From: Oscillospiraceae bacterium
GTDB lineage: Bacteria; Bacillota; Clostridia; Oscillospirales; Acutalibacteraceae
Assembly (NCBI GenBank): GCA_031273775.1
Contig: JAISRF010000027.1
Span: 1-19,615 of the forward strand
DNA: 19,615 nt
Reading direction: 5' to 3'
Below, piece by piece: positions 9,144-16,855 of the stretch (position 1 is its first letter; the number at the start of each line of letters is the position of its first letter). Below the pieces are notes generated by a model. It did not search any database. It saw nothing but the letters and a program-made list of their open reading frames with translations, and was not told the DNA's origin. The translations under genes and the position numbers were made by a program.

Positions 9144-11336
9144 ATGCCGGAAAGGATTTTGCGCTATTCGGGCGCGGCGAAAAATTGGGAGGACGCCACG
9201 CCCGTGGGCAATGGCTGCATGGGCGCAATGGTTTATGGTACAGTGGGAACGGAGCGTATACAGCTAAATGAAGAGCGTATTTGGTCCCACGAGGAATTCG
9301 AAAGAACGGATCCGGATTTTTGTGACAAGTTGGATCATGTGCGCCGCTTGCTGCTGGAAGGCAAAGGGCCGGAGGCGGATGCGTGGGCGTCGGCGAATAT
9401 GGATTCCTCGTGGAGCAGAATAAAATCATATGAAACCGCGGGGGAGCTTCTGCTGGATTTTCATGGTGATGACTCCGCGGGGGACTATAAACGCGAACTC
9501 TCACTCAACGACGGGGTTGCTTCGGTGACCTATCAAAAGGATGGCGTCTCCTACAGACGGGAATACTTCGCTTCATATCCCGCAAAAGTGATCGCCATGC
9601 GGTTTTCCGCGGGAGCGAAAGCAAAGATTTCCTTTGACGCGCGCCTGGAAAGGGAAGCGTATCTGATCCGGGTGGGTTGCCGTGACGGTGATTTGACCAT
9701 GAAAGCGAAAACCGCGTTCGGCGAATATGTTTTTGATGTGACGGTGACCGCGTCCCTTCAAAACAGCGGAGGTAGTATTGTCTGCGAAAACGGGAAGCTT
9801 CGGGTACGGGAGGCGGACACCTGTGTCCTGTATGTCCAAATCACTCCGCACAAGGGCGATTTAAAGCTTTATGACGCGCTGCTCGCGGAGCATAGAGCGG
9901 ATTTCACAGCTTTAATGGAGCGTTCGGATATTTTCATTGCGGGAGAACCGGAATACGAGCGGATGTCTGTTAAAGAACGGCTGGAGAATGTGCGGCGGGG
10001 CGCGTTTGACGGCGGTCTTGTATCCCTGTACTTTCAGTTTGGAAAATATCTGCTGGTTTCCTCCAGCCGCCCGGGCTGCCTGCCTGCCAATCTGCAGGGT
10101 GTATGGAACGGATATATGCAGGCGCCGTGGGACAGCGATTTCCATTTCAACATCAACATACAGATGAACTACTGGCATGCCGAAACTTCTAACCTGACGG
10201 AATGCCATCTGCCTTTGTTCGATTATATTAACCGATATGTAGCGGAGTCAGGGAAGCGCACGGCAACCGTAAATTACCGTTGCCGGGGCACAGTGCTGCA
10301 TCATGTGAGCGACATATACGGATTTACAGCGCCCTGTGCCGGGCTGTGGGGTATATGGCCGCTGGGCGGCGCGTGGATTTGCTTCCATTTTTGGGAGCAC
10401 TACCTTTTCACGCGGGATGAAGCGTTTTTGCGGGATACGGCGTACGATTATATCCGTGAAAATGTCCTGTTTTTTCTGGATTATATGTTTAAAGACGAAA
10501 ATGGACGGTTGCTGTCCGGCCCGTCCACATCACCGGAAAACAGGCATCTGGCGTCTGACGGGAAAACAGGAGTATTTTTATGTCTCTCTCCGGCAATGGA
10601 TGTCGAGATTGTCGGTGGGCTGTTCAAACTATTTTTGGAGGCGGCGGAGGTATTGGGCGCAGACGCAATCCTGTGTGAACAGGTAAAGCGGGCGCTTTCG
10701 GAAATGCCGCCCTTACGGGTGGGCAAGCACGGTCAACTGATGGAGTGGCTTGAAGATTATGAGGAATTTGAGCCGGGACACAGGCATATCTCTCACGCCT
10801 TCGCGCTGTATCCGGACTGTGCCATAAACCGCGATACACCGGAACTTTTTGAAGCAATCAAGGTGACGCTGGAGCGGAGACTCGCGAGCGGCGGGGGACA
10901 TACGGGCTGGAGTCGCGCTTGGCTGGTACTGCTTTACGCCCGGCTTGGCATGGGCAAGGAAGCCGGAGAGAACCTTACGGCTCTTTTCACAAAATCCACA
11001 TTGGACAGTTTGTTTGATTCCTGCCCCCCTTTCCAGATTGACGGCAATTTCGGCGGCGCGGCGGGTATCGCGGAAATGTTGCTGCAAAGCCATAACGGTG
11101 TAATCCGTTTGCTGCCCGCCCTGCCCTCGGAATGGAAAAGCGGAAAAGCGCGGGGTCTGAAGTGCCGCGGGAATATCACGGTGGATTTTGCGTGGGAGAA
11201 CGGCGTGCTGACGGAAGCCGTATTTTACGCGGATCACCCTGTTAAAGCGGCGATTGAATACAACGGCAAGCGGTGGGAAGCGAATATACAAGGGAGACTT
11301 GAACTGTCAAAGACTGATATGCTCAGCCCACAGTAG
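9144..11336 (+). CDS. GH95-family alpha-L-fucosidase (or alpha-L-galactosidase)
   Basis: An intact 730-residue protein, normal for a GH95 enzyme without extra domains. The N-terminal beta-domain shows ATPVGNGCMGAMVYG and RIQLNEERIWS. The toroid catalytic domain has NINIQMNYWHAETSNL, with Asn336 and Asn338 matching the water-activating asparagines of the Bifidobacterium AfcA 1,2-alpha-L-fucosidase; SPEN, with Glu465 matching the general acid; and QIDGNFGGAAGIAEM, with Asp633 matching the catalytic Asp. The expected activity is inverting hydrolysis of alpha-L-fucosyl (or L-galactosyl) ends of oligosaccharides. No signal peptide is present, so a cytoplasmic role on imported sugars is inferred. 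ATG 9144 is chosen over ATG 9138 because AGGAG at 9130-9134 is 9 bases from the former and only 3 from the latter. The end overlaps the convergent QueG-like gene by 14 bases. Confidence 0.9.
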   Translation: MPERILRYSGAAKNWEDATPVGNGCMGAMVYGTVGTERIQLNEERIWSHEEFERTDPDFCDKLDHVRRLLLEGKGPEADAWASANMDSSWSRIKSYETAGELLLDFHGDDSAGDYKRELSLNDGVASVTYQKDGVSYRREYFASYPAKVIAMRFSAGAKAKISFDARLEREAYLIRVGCRDGDLTMKAKTAFGEYVFDVTVTASLQNSGGSIVCENGKLRVREADTCVLYVQITPHKGDLKLYDALLAEHRADFTALMERSDIFIAGEPEYERMSVKERLENVRRGAFDGGLVSLYFQFGKYLLVSSSRPGCLPANLQGVWNGYMQAPWDSDFHFNINIQMNYWHAETSNLTECHLPLFDYINRYVAESGKRTATVNYRCRGTVLHHVSDIYGFTAPCAGLWGIWPLGGAWICFHFWEHYLFTRDEAFLRDTAYDYIRENVLFFLDYMFKDENGRLLSGPSTSPENRHLASDGKTGVFLCLSPAMDVEIVGGLFKLFLEAAEVLGADAILCEQVKRALSEMPPLRVGKHGQLMEWLEDYEEFEPGHRHISHAFALYPDCAINRDTPELFEAIKVTLERRLASGGGHTGWSRAWLVLLYARLGMGKEAGENLTALFTKSTLDSLFDSCPPFQIDGNFGGAAGIAEMLLQSHNGVIRLLPALPSEWKSGKARGLKCRGNITVDFAWENGVLTEAVFYADHPVKAAIEYNGKRWEANIQGRLELSKTDMLSPQ

Positions 11337-12186
11337 ATGAAATTTTCAAATTCCGCTCCAACACCTCTTTTCCACGCCACGCAAAAGCGCGTCCTTCAAG
11401 CGGGGTGCTTGCCGTCAGTTCTGTAATCACATTTTCAAATTTTTGCGTGGCGAGCGTTGCTCCCCGGTTGCGCGGGCAGACGTTTTGGCAGACGTCACAG
11501 CCCCACACGGTTTGCGCCTTTTTCAGAAGCGCTTTTTCCTCCGGGGAGAGCTCGCCTTTCTTCTGCGTAAGTGCGGAAACGCAACGGCTTTTTTTGTCTT
11601 TGTCCGGCATGGCTGACGCGGCGGCTTTTTCGTGCCCATCTTCGCGGCATCCCCGGCGCGTCAGTACCCCGGCAGGGCAGGCGCGGACGCATTCGCCGCA
11701 TCCATCGCATACGTTGTCGGTTAAAGATACGGATTCGCCGTTGATTCGCATATCCGTCACCAGTTCTCCAATATGCACCCACGAGCCATACTTTTGTGTA
11801 ATCAGCAGACCGTGCCGCCCGATTTTGCCCAAACCGGCCAGGGCGGCGGCATACACCTCTGGAATGGGGGACGCGTCACAGAAGGGCACAAAATAACTAC
11901 CCGGAAACAGCTCGCGCAGCTTTTCCGAGGCTTTTATTAACGCGCTTCCCACCCACACGTGATAATCCGGTAGGCAGACATACCGCGCCATGTTTTTCGG
12001 GTTCACGCCGATATTATATGGGAACACCGCAGAAATAACCGTTTGCGGATTTTCCGGCAAACGGTGGGCGGTATACCCCGTCAGACGATCAGCTACGGCG
12101 GAAAACGGACAAACGCCGGCGTTTGCCGCGCCGCTTTCAATTAAATTTTCAACGATGATAAGGGTTTTATTTAATGCGTAATTCAT
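11323..12186 (-). CDS. queG: QueG-like epoxyqueuosine reductase, double 4Fe-4S protein
   Basis: 287 residues with the two-cluster ferredoxin arrangement of QueG. Cluster motif one is CDGCGECVRACP (Cys160, 163, 166, 170); motif two is GCDVCQNVCP (Cys230, 233, 237), with Cys202 in RCVSALTQKKGEL the likely fourth ligand. Upstream, FCDASPIPEVYAAALAGLG holds Asp104, at the position of the catalytic Asp, and GSWVHIGELVTDM matches the cobalamin-binding core. QueG reduces epoxyqueuosine to queuosine in tRNA using cobalamin. The C-terminal HEAT-like tRNA-binding extension of longer QueG proteins is absent, and an extra polar loop (about residues 181-200, rich in Lys/Asp/Ala) separates the two cluster motifs. 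So the role could be a divergent reductase. No clear ribosome site precedes ATG 12186; it starts 16 bases after the previous stop in an AT-rich stretch, and the first eight residues may not belong to the family. It is the last gene of the minus-strand run. Confidence 0.78.
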   Translation of the reverse strand: MNYALNKTLIIVENLIESGAANAGVCPFSAVADRLTGYTAHRLPENPQTVISAVFPYNIGVNPKNMARYVCLPDYHVWVGSALIKASEKLRELFPGSYFVPFCDASPIPEVYAAALAGLGKIGRHGLLITQKYGSWVHIGELVTDMRINGESVSLTDNVCDGCGECVRACPAGVLTRRGCREDGHEKAAASAMPDKDKKSRCVSALTQKKGELSPEEKALLKKAQTVWGCDVCQNVCPRNRGATLATQKFENVITELTASTPLEGRAFAWRGKEVLERNLKISSTVG

Positions 12187-12202
12187 AATTTACAACGCAT
12201 AA

Positions 12203-12895
12203 CTAAATATTACGCGAATTCTTAATTCTTAACTTTTCAACAACCTCGCCGGCCTTTTTATAAATGGAATTCGAAGGCACGAAGCCCCGCACGGCAGACA
12301 GTGGATAAACGTTTGCGTTCCGCCCTATCACCGTACCGGGGTTAAGAACGGTGTTACAGCCGATTTCCGCGAAATCCCCGGCAACCGCCCCGAATTTTCT
12401 AAGTCCGGTTTCCAGACTCTGTCCGTTTACGGTAACACGGACGCGGCTTTTGTCGGACTTTACGTTGGAGGTGATAACCCCCGCGCCGAAATGTGCCCGG
12501 TGACCCAGAATCGAATCCCCCACATAATTGAAGTGGGGAACCTGCGCGCCGGTAAATATAACGGAATTTTTAATTTCCACACTGTTGCCAATGACCGCGT
12601 TTTCACCAACAATGGCGCTGCCGCGGAGAAACGCGCAGTGCCGAATCTGGACGCCTGCCCCAATAATACAGGGTCCGTCAATACACGCCGACGCCGCAAC
12701 GACCGCTGATTTTGAAATGTATACACCATCGCCGGACTGAACATAATCCTCCGGATCCAGGGCAGGGATAAGACTGATGATGAATTCTTTTAAAAGAGGC
12801 AAAACCTCAAAGGGGTAACGCACACTTTCAAACAGCGGCGCGGCGAGGGTTTTGGACAGGTCAAGGAGATTTGCGCAAAGCAGTTCTTCAAACAT
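12203..12895 (-). CDS. Left-handed beta-helix (hexapeptide-repeat) acyltransferase/GlmU-like protein
   Basis: 230 residues. Residues about 1-55 form a helical lead (LLCANLLDLSKTLAAPLFES), followed by imperfect hexapeptide repeats building a left-handed beta-helix: VYISKSAVV, ACIDGPCIIGAGVQIRHCAF, AIVGENAVIGNSVEIKNSVI, then HFNYVGDSILGHRAHFGAG, NVKSDKS and NTVLNPGTVIGRNANVYPLS. This resembles the C-terminal acetyltransferase half of GlmU (VGDSxxG, GAG and SNVKSDK motifs), but the uridylyltransferase domain is missing. Such proteins are common in Clostridia and usually annotated as UDP-N-acetylglucosamine pyrophosphorylase-related; the substrate is not established. ATG 12895 is chosen over an upstream extension to 12934 because GAAGG lies 7 bases before it and the extension overlaps mgsA. 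It sits 10 bases after the methylglyoxal-synthase gene, so the two are probably translationally coupled. Confidence 0.82.
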   Translation of the reverse strand: MFEELLCANLLDLSKTLAAPLFESVRYPFEVLPLLKEFIISLIPALDPEDYVQSGDGVYISKSAVVAASACIDGPCIIGAGVQIRHCAFLRGSAIVGENAVIGNSVEIKNSVIFTGAQVPHFNYVGDSILGHRAHFGAGVITSNVKSDKSRVRVTVNGQSLETGLRKFGAVAGDFAEIGCNTVLNPGTVIGRNANVYPLSAVRGFVPSNSIYKKAGEVVEKLRIKNSRNI

Positions 12896-12902
12896 TTGGC
12901 AG

Positions 12903-12908
12903 CCTTCA
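12903..12908 (-). promoter_or_regulatory. Ribosome binding site overlapping the mgsA stop codon
   Basis: On the minus strand TGAAGG contains both the TGA stop of the methylglyoxal-synthase-like gene (12906-12908) and the AAGG ribosome site 7 bases before ATG 12895. This arrangement favours translational coupling and fixes the downstream start. Confidence 0.6.
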
Positions 12909-13313
12909 ATATTTCCGCGGACGGATGATGTCACGCCAGTCCAAATCGCCGCGCTCCAGCCCGTGAATCAGCATTTCCCCCGTGGCAATGTTCGTGGCGA
13001 AAGGTACATTGTGCACGTCGCACAGGCGTAAAATATCGCGCTCGCTGGGATCTGTGGGCTTGGGGTCGGAGGCATCGCGGAAAAAGAGTACCATATCGAT
13101 TTCCCCGCAGCCAATGCGCGCGGCAACCTGCTGAACCCCGCCCTGCGAGCCGCTTAAAAACCGTAAAACCTCCAGTCCTGTTGCTTCCGAAACCAGCTTG
13201 CCGGTTAAGCCTGTGGCACACAGCCTGTGTCGGCTTAAAATCCCGCAATAGGCAATACAAAACTGTGCCATCAACTCTTTTTTTGCGTCATGGGCAATGA
13301 GTGCGATGTTCAT
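12906..13313 (-). CDS. mgsA: Methylglyoxal synthase homologue with altered active site
   Basis: 135 residues, the normal length, alignable along its whole length with MgsA (MNIALIAHDAKKELM, TGLTGKLVSEATG, SGSQGGVQQVAAR, DMVLFFRD, NVPFATNIATGEMLIHGLER). MgsA converts dihydroxyacetone phosphate to methylglyoxal. Against the E. coli enzyme, His19 (here His8) and Asp91 (here Asp80) are kept, but Asp71, the proposed catalytic base in GGDQQ, is Val60 in GGVQQ; His98 in PHDPD is Thr87 in PTDPS; and Asp101 is Ser90. The numbering comes from my memory of the E. coli sequence. The protein therefore may not make methylglyoxal. GAAAGG lies about 12 bases before ATG 13313. It lies 39 bases after minD and probably shares its transcript. 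The fold assignment is firm; the activity is doubtful. Confidence 0.88.
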   Translation of the reverse strand: MNIALIAHDAKKELMAQFCIAYCGILSRHRLCATGLTGKLVSEATGLEVLRFLSGSQGGVQQVAARIGCGEIDMVLFFRDASDPKPTDPSERDILRLCDVHNVPFATNIATGEMLIHGLERGDLDWRDIIRPRKY

Positions 13314-13352
13314 AAAAACTCATATCCTTTCAAATGTACACATTAAATTTTG

Positions 13353-14093
13353 TTAGATTTTTTTTGCGGGCGGGAGCGGTATGTAAGAACCCTCCAACCG
13401 TCCGGCAATCCTGCCAAGCGCGGCGGCAGCGCGCCCGGAGGTGACCGGAATCCCGGCGGAATAACACCGCAAAACCATAACGTCGTTGGGAATAACACCA
13501 ATTAACTGAATTCCGGAATGGTCTATCACATCGTCAATATTGGGCAGTTCGCCATCTTCAACCAGCGATGTTTCAAACTTGTTGATAATCATGCGGACGT
13601 TTTTTACGCCTAACTCACCGAGCATGGCCTGCACCCTTGCGGCGTCACGGATACTCACAGGATCTGGCGTGACGACAATCAACGCGTTTTTCTGCAAGTT
13701 TACCGCGCGGATAAATCCGGAACCGACCCCTGCCGGGGAATCAATTATGACGTAATCGAAAATACCGGCAAGCTGGTTGGAAAAGAGTGAAATGACTTTG
13801 TCGGACGGCAACTGGCCGATATCGGAGGGCGCGGTAATGAGAAACAGCCCCAAAACACCCGAAACCGGACGAATTGCCTGCGCCGGAGTACAGTGCCGGT
13901 GAACCAGATCGGCAAAATCGTAGACAAAGGCGTCCGACATGCCCAAAATCAGGTCAAGGCTGGACATGCCTTCATCGGAGTCGATCAACAAAACTTTTTT
14001 ACCCAGACGGCAAAGCGCCGTACCGAGACCTCCGGAAACCACCGACTTTCCCGTACCCCCCTTACCGGAGGAAACCACAATCACCTTGCCCAA
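13353..14093 (-). CDS. minD: MinD-type septum-site P-loop ATPase
   Basis: 246 residues with the deviant Walker A motif GKGGTGKS (residues 10-17, with signature lysines 11 and 16), switch region LLIDSDEGMSSLDLI (Asp38, Asp40) and Walker B region DYVIIDSPAGVGSGF. This is the MinD/ParA family; in MinD the ATP-bound dimer sits on the membrane and recruits MinC to block division away from midcell. The C terminus ends GRLEGSYIPLPPAKKI and lacks the usual basic-hydrophobic amphipathic membrane helix of E. coli or B. subtilis MinD. Neither minC nor minE is adjacent. The start is TTG at 14091-14093, supported by AAGGAG at 14102-14107 eight bases before. A strong promoter-like pair lies directly upstream. 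A ParA-like role other than division-site placement remains possible. Confidence 0.85.
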   Translation of the reverse strand: MGKVIVVSSGKGGTGKSVVSGGLGTALCRLGKKVLLIDSDEGMSSLDLILGMSDAFVYDFADLVHRHCTPAQAIRPVSGVLGLFLITAPSDIGQLPSDKVISLFSNQLAGIFDYVIIDSPAGVGSGFIRAVNLQKNALIVVTPDPVSIRDAARVQAMLGELGVKNVRMIINKFETSLVEDGELPNIDDVIDHSGIQLIGVIPNDVMVLRCYSAGIPVTSGRAAAALGRIAGRLEGSYIPLPPAKKI

Positions 14094-14101
14094 TTTTTTT
14101 T

Positions 14102-14107
14102 CTCCTT
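14102..14107 (-). promoter_or_regulatory. Ribosome binding site for the TTG start of minD
   Basis: AAGGAG on the minus strand, followed by an eight-A spacer and TTG. It lies only 2 bases beyond the -10 box of the predicted promoter, so a transcript from that promoter would lose most of it. Confidence 0.6.
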
Positions 14108-14109
14108 AC

Positions 14110-14138
14110 ATTATAACACATAATATTGTAGTTGTAAA
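14110..14138 (-). promoter_or_regulatory. Predicted sigma-A promoter of minD
   Basis: On the minus strand TTTACA (14133-14138) and TATAAT (14110-14115) are separated by exactly 17 bases, matching the consensus at 11 of 12 positions, in the 97-base gap after PBP2. The expected start of transcription falls near 14102-14103, leaving a leader of about 10 bases. Confidence 0.6.
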
Positions 14139-14190
14139 GATGGATGGCTGCCAATTTATTTTCAACAAAGTTGTACAAGTTTCACAAAAA

Positions 14191-16290
14191 TTATTTCAGC
14201 AAAATTCCGGTTGGAACCGACTGCGCGGGTTCGACCGGCGTAAAGAAATATTGGTTCATAATATCCAGCGCGATTGGGGCAATATCCGCTCCGTAGCCGC
14301 CATGCTCCACCACCACGGAAATGGCGATTTCCGGGTTTTCATAGGGCGCGAACACAATAAAAATGCCGTTGGCAATGCCGTTTGTCACCTGCGCCGTGCC
14401 GGTTTTGCCGCCGATTTTAATGGGATAATTTTTGAAAGTCGGGTGAGCCGTACCGGTATTGTCATCGGTTACGCGAAGCATCCCCGCCTTGATAACGTCC
14501 AGATTGGACTGCAAAATGCCTGTGGCGTTCAGGAGCTTAGGTTCGTTCGCCTTGACCACGCTCCCCAGTGAATACGTCTTGACCTCCTTGATAAACCGGG
14601 CGGCCCAGCGACTGCCGTTGTTGGCGATGGTAGAGGTGTATTGCGCCATTTGCATGGGTGTAAATGCGTTGTCGCTTTGCCCGATTCCCGCCTGAATGGT
14701 GTCGCCGGGGTTCCAGACCAGCCCCGCCTTCTGCCGCTCTTCCGGCCCCGCCAAAATGCCGGAATATTCGGGAAGCTCCACGCCGGTGGGAACGCCCAGC
14801 CCAAGCAACCGGCAAAACTTGTTTAAATTATCAATGGTGGTTCGGCGGGCGGTTTCGAAAAAGTAGTAGTTGCAAGAGCGCCCCAAAGCGTGCTCCACAT
14901 CAATATTGCCGTCTACGTGTCCGCAGCTGGGCTGGAAGTCCTGGTAAAATGTATACCGCCCCACGCAACGAATGGTTTCGGTTGGAGTAATCGCCCCTGT
15001 TTCAAGTCCCGCGATACCGGTGACGGGCTTGAAGGTGGAGCCGGGGGGATATCCACCGTTCAGAGCTCGGTCAAACAGCGGGTTGCCGGAGCGTTGTGTT
15101 ACTTCAAGCAGATTTTCCGCTTTTGAATAAGAGGGGTAGGTCGCGCTGGCGAGAACCTCGCCGGTTTCTACTTTCATAACCACCGCCGCGCCTGCTGTGC
15201 AGGTGGGGTTGGTTTTAGCCAGCGCCGCAATCCGGGTTGCCAAAGAATTCTGCGCCACGCGCTGCAAGTCTCGGTCAAGGCTCAAAATCACGGTGTTGCC
15301 GGGAACAGGTTCCGTCACAGTTTCCGATTCCACCTTGCCGGTGGAGTTGAGCACGACATTTCGCGTCCCATTTTGCCCGCGCAAATATTCCTCGGCGGCT
15401 AACTCAATCCCATCAATGCCCACCACATCGTCCATTAGGTAACTTTTTGGGGTGTCCTCGAATTTGTCCTTGTACTTACTCCAATCCTGAATCTTGCCGA
15501 TTCCGCCGATTACGTGCGGCGCGATGTCCGGTGCGGTGTATTCCCGAAAAAAGGCGTAATCAATATCCACGCCTTTTAGATTAAAGCTTTGCTCCTTAAT
15601 CTTTGAAACAGTGGAAAAACTCACATCTTCCGCGAACGTAAAGGTATTCGCTAACGAATAACCATCCAGCTCCATGGTATACCGTACGCCCATTAACATC
15701 CGCTGGGTATTCCTGGGTAACCCGCCCAACTTGTACCGCTCAATCATGGTATCGAAGCAATTTTGCGCGGTGGCGTATTTATTTACGCTTAAATCGCGCC
15801 GGAGCGCAGTCACCCGGTCGTCCCGGTCGGGCGCGAATTCCGGGGGATAGTTGTCAGTCAAGGGGAGATTGTCCCGCCATTCTTCGCCGGATTCAGTCAG
15901 TATATCAGCGAGCGCGGCAATTACGCCGCTCAATTCGTCTTTCGGGAGCGTGAGACCATCTATAATAATGTTGTAGCCCTCACGGTTTTTCGCCAGAGGG
16001 CGACCGTAGCGATCCAAAATCTCGCCGCGGGGCGCTTTAATCACTGCGGCGTTGGTGGTCAGACGGTTGGCCTCATCCACATAAAACGCGCGGTTAACCA
16101 TCTGCATATCCACCAGACGGATGGTGTACGCAAGAATAACGACGCCGGCCAAAATCGCCAGCACAGGCAGGCGTTTATTGGTTAGCTGTTCGGAGGAGGC
16201 AGGCTTTGACATGCCGTCATTCACATAAGCCGTCGCTTTGCGGCGCGGCGTTTTTGAACCTTTTACTCTTTTCGGCAATATTCTTTGCAT
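14191..16290 (-). CDS. mrdA: Penicillin-binding protein 2, elongation transpeptidase
   Basis: 699 residues. A basic cytoplasmic tail (1-40) is followed by one membrane segment (about 41-61, LPVLAILAGVVILAYTIRLV), the pedestal/dimerisation domain starting at RGEILDRYGRPLAKNREGYN, and a C-terminal transpeptidase domain. The three class B PBP motifs are present: STFK with active-site Ser418, SCN at 472-474 and KTG at 629-631. It cross-links peptidoglycan during lateral wall growth with RodA under MreB guidance. The start ATG 16290 has GGAG eight bases before. It follows mreD by 25 bases within the mre operon. RodA, its polymerase partner, is not encoded nearby. The length and motifs are normal and the identification is secure. 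Confidence 0.94.
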   Translation of the reverse strand: MQRILPKRVKGSKTPRRKATAYVNDGMSKPASSEQLTNKRLPVLAILAGVVILAYTIRLVDMQMVNRAFYVDEANRLTTNAAVIKAPRGEILDRYGRPLAKNREGYNIIIDGLTLPKDELSGVIAALADILTESGEEWRDNLPLTDNYPPEFAPDRDDRVTALRRDLSVNKYATAQNCFDTMIERYKLGGLPRNTQRMLMGVRYTMELDGYSLANTFTFAEDVSFSTVSKIKEQSFNLKGVDIDYAFFREYTAPDIAPHVIGGIGKIQDWSKYKDKFEDTPKSYLMDDVVGIDGIELAAEEYLRGQNGTRNVVLNSTGKVESETVTEPVPGNTVILSLDRDLQRVAQNSLATRIAALAKTNPTCTAGAAVVMKVETGEVLASATYPSYSKAENLLEVTQRSGNPLFDRALNGGYPPGSTFKPVTGIAGLETGAITPTETIRCVGRYTFYQDFQPSCGHVDGNIDVEHALGRSCNYYFFETARRTTIDNLNKFCRLLGLGVPTGVELPEYSGILAGPEERQKAGLVWNPGDTIQAGIGQSDNAFTPMQMAQYTSTIANNGSRWAARFIKEVKTYSLGSVVKANEPKLLNATGILQSNLDVIKAGMLRVTDDNTGTAHPTFKNYPIKIGGKTGTAQVTNGIANGIFIVFAPYENPEIAISVVVEHGGYGADIAPIALDIMNQYFFTPVEPAQSVPTGILLK

Positions 16291-16315
16291 GAGAAAATCT
16301 CCATATAATTCTGAA

Positions 16316-16837
16316 TTAAAAAAGCGTACCTTTCTTAATCTTTTTCATAAACATGCGTACTATAATATATCGCGGGACGGAAAACAGCGTGGTATACGCC
16401 GCGCCCGGAATGACGTAACGGAAGAAGTAATAAAACGGCTCGCTCCCACCTTTGAAAAGATAAAAAAGCAGGAAATGAAACAGGTAATAAACCGAGACCG
16501 CCGCCGCGGAAACCGTAAGCGCGGAAAGCAGGTTGTTCCGAATGAGTCGAAGAGACAAAAGCGAGCAGATACAACCGGCCAGCATCAAAAACAGGGCGTT
16601 GAATCCGGTTATCTGCATGGACACAATATCCATGAGTATGCCGCCGGCTAACCCGAGCATTTCGCCTCCGCTGGAACGCTCAAAAAGCGCGATACATACC
16701 ACCGCCGGAATAACGGGAAGAGACAGCACACCGAACACGCGGGGCATTAGACCCGGCACAGACTGCATGAGAAAAAGCAGAAAAAGCAGAATGAAAAAGA
16801 AGATAAACCGCCCGTAATCGGCGGAACGGCGAAGCAA
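16316..16837 (-). CDS. mreD: Rod shape-determining membrane protein MreD
   Basis: 173 residues, almost entirely hydrophobic with about five membrane segments (FIFFFILLFLLFLMQSVPG near the N terminus, VIPAVVCIALF, a GLAGGILMDIV loop segment typical of MreD, ALFLMLAGCICSLLSL, and VYYLFHFLLFYLF). MreD is the integral membrane member of the MreBCD elongation complex. The start is TTG at 16835-16837, supported by AGGGGGA about 8 bases upstream and by alignment to the usual N terminus. It lies 18 bases after mreC and before PBP2, the standard order. Confidence 0.9.
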   Translation of the reverse strand: MLRRSADYGRFIFFFILLFLLFLMQSVPGLMPRVFGVLSLPVIPAVVCIALFERSSGGEMLGLAGGILMDIVSMQITGFNALFLMLAGCICSLLSLRLIRNNLLSALTVSAAAVSVYYLFHFLLFYLFKGGSEPFYYFFRYVIPGAAYTTLFSVPRYIIVRMFMKKIKKGTLF

Positions 16838-16844
16838 GGCGGGA

Positions 16845-16852
16845 GTCCCCCT
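16845..16852 (-). promoter_or_regulatory. Ribosome binding site for the TTG start of mreD
   Basis: AGGGGGAC on the minus strand, between the mreC stop and the TTG at 16837; it makes TTG the best start. Confidence 0.55.
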
Positions 16853-16855
16853 TTC

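Noticed and set aside
13939..14571. Plus-strand ORF of 210 codons across minD, the gap and PBP2
   Set aside because: It overlaps two well-supported minus-strand genes and the predicted minD promoter and shows no recognisable domain.
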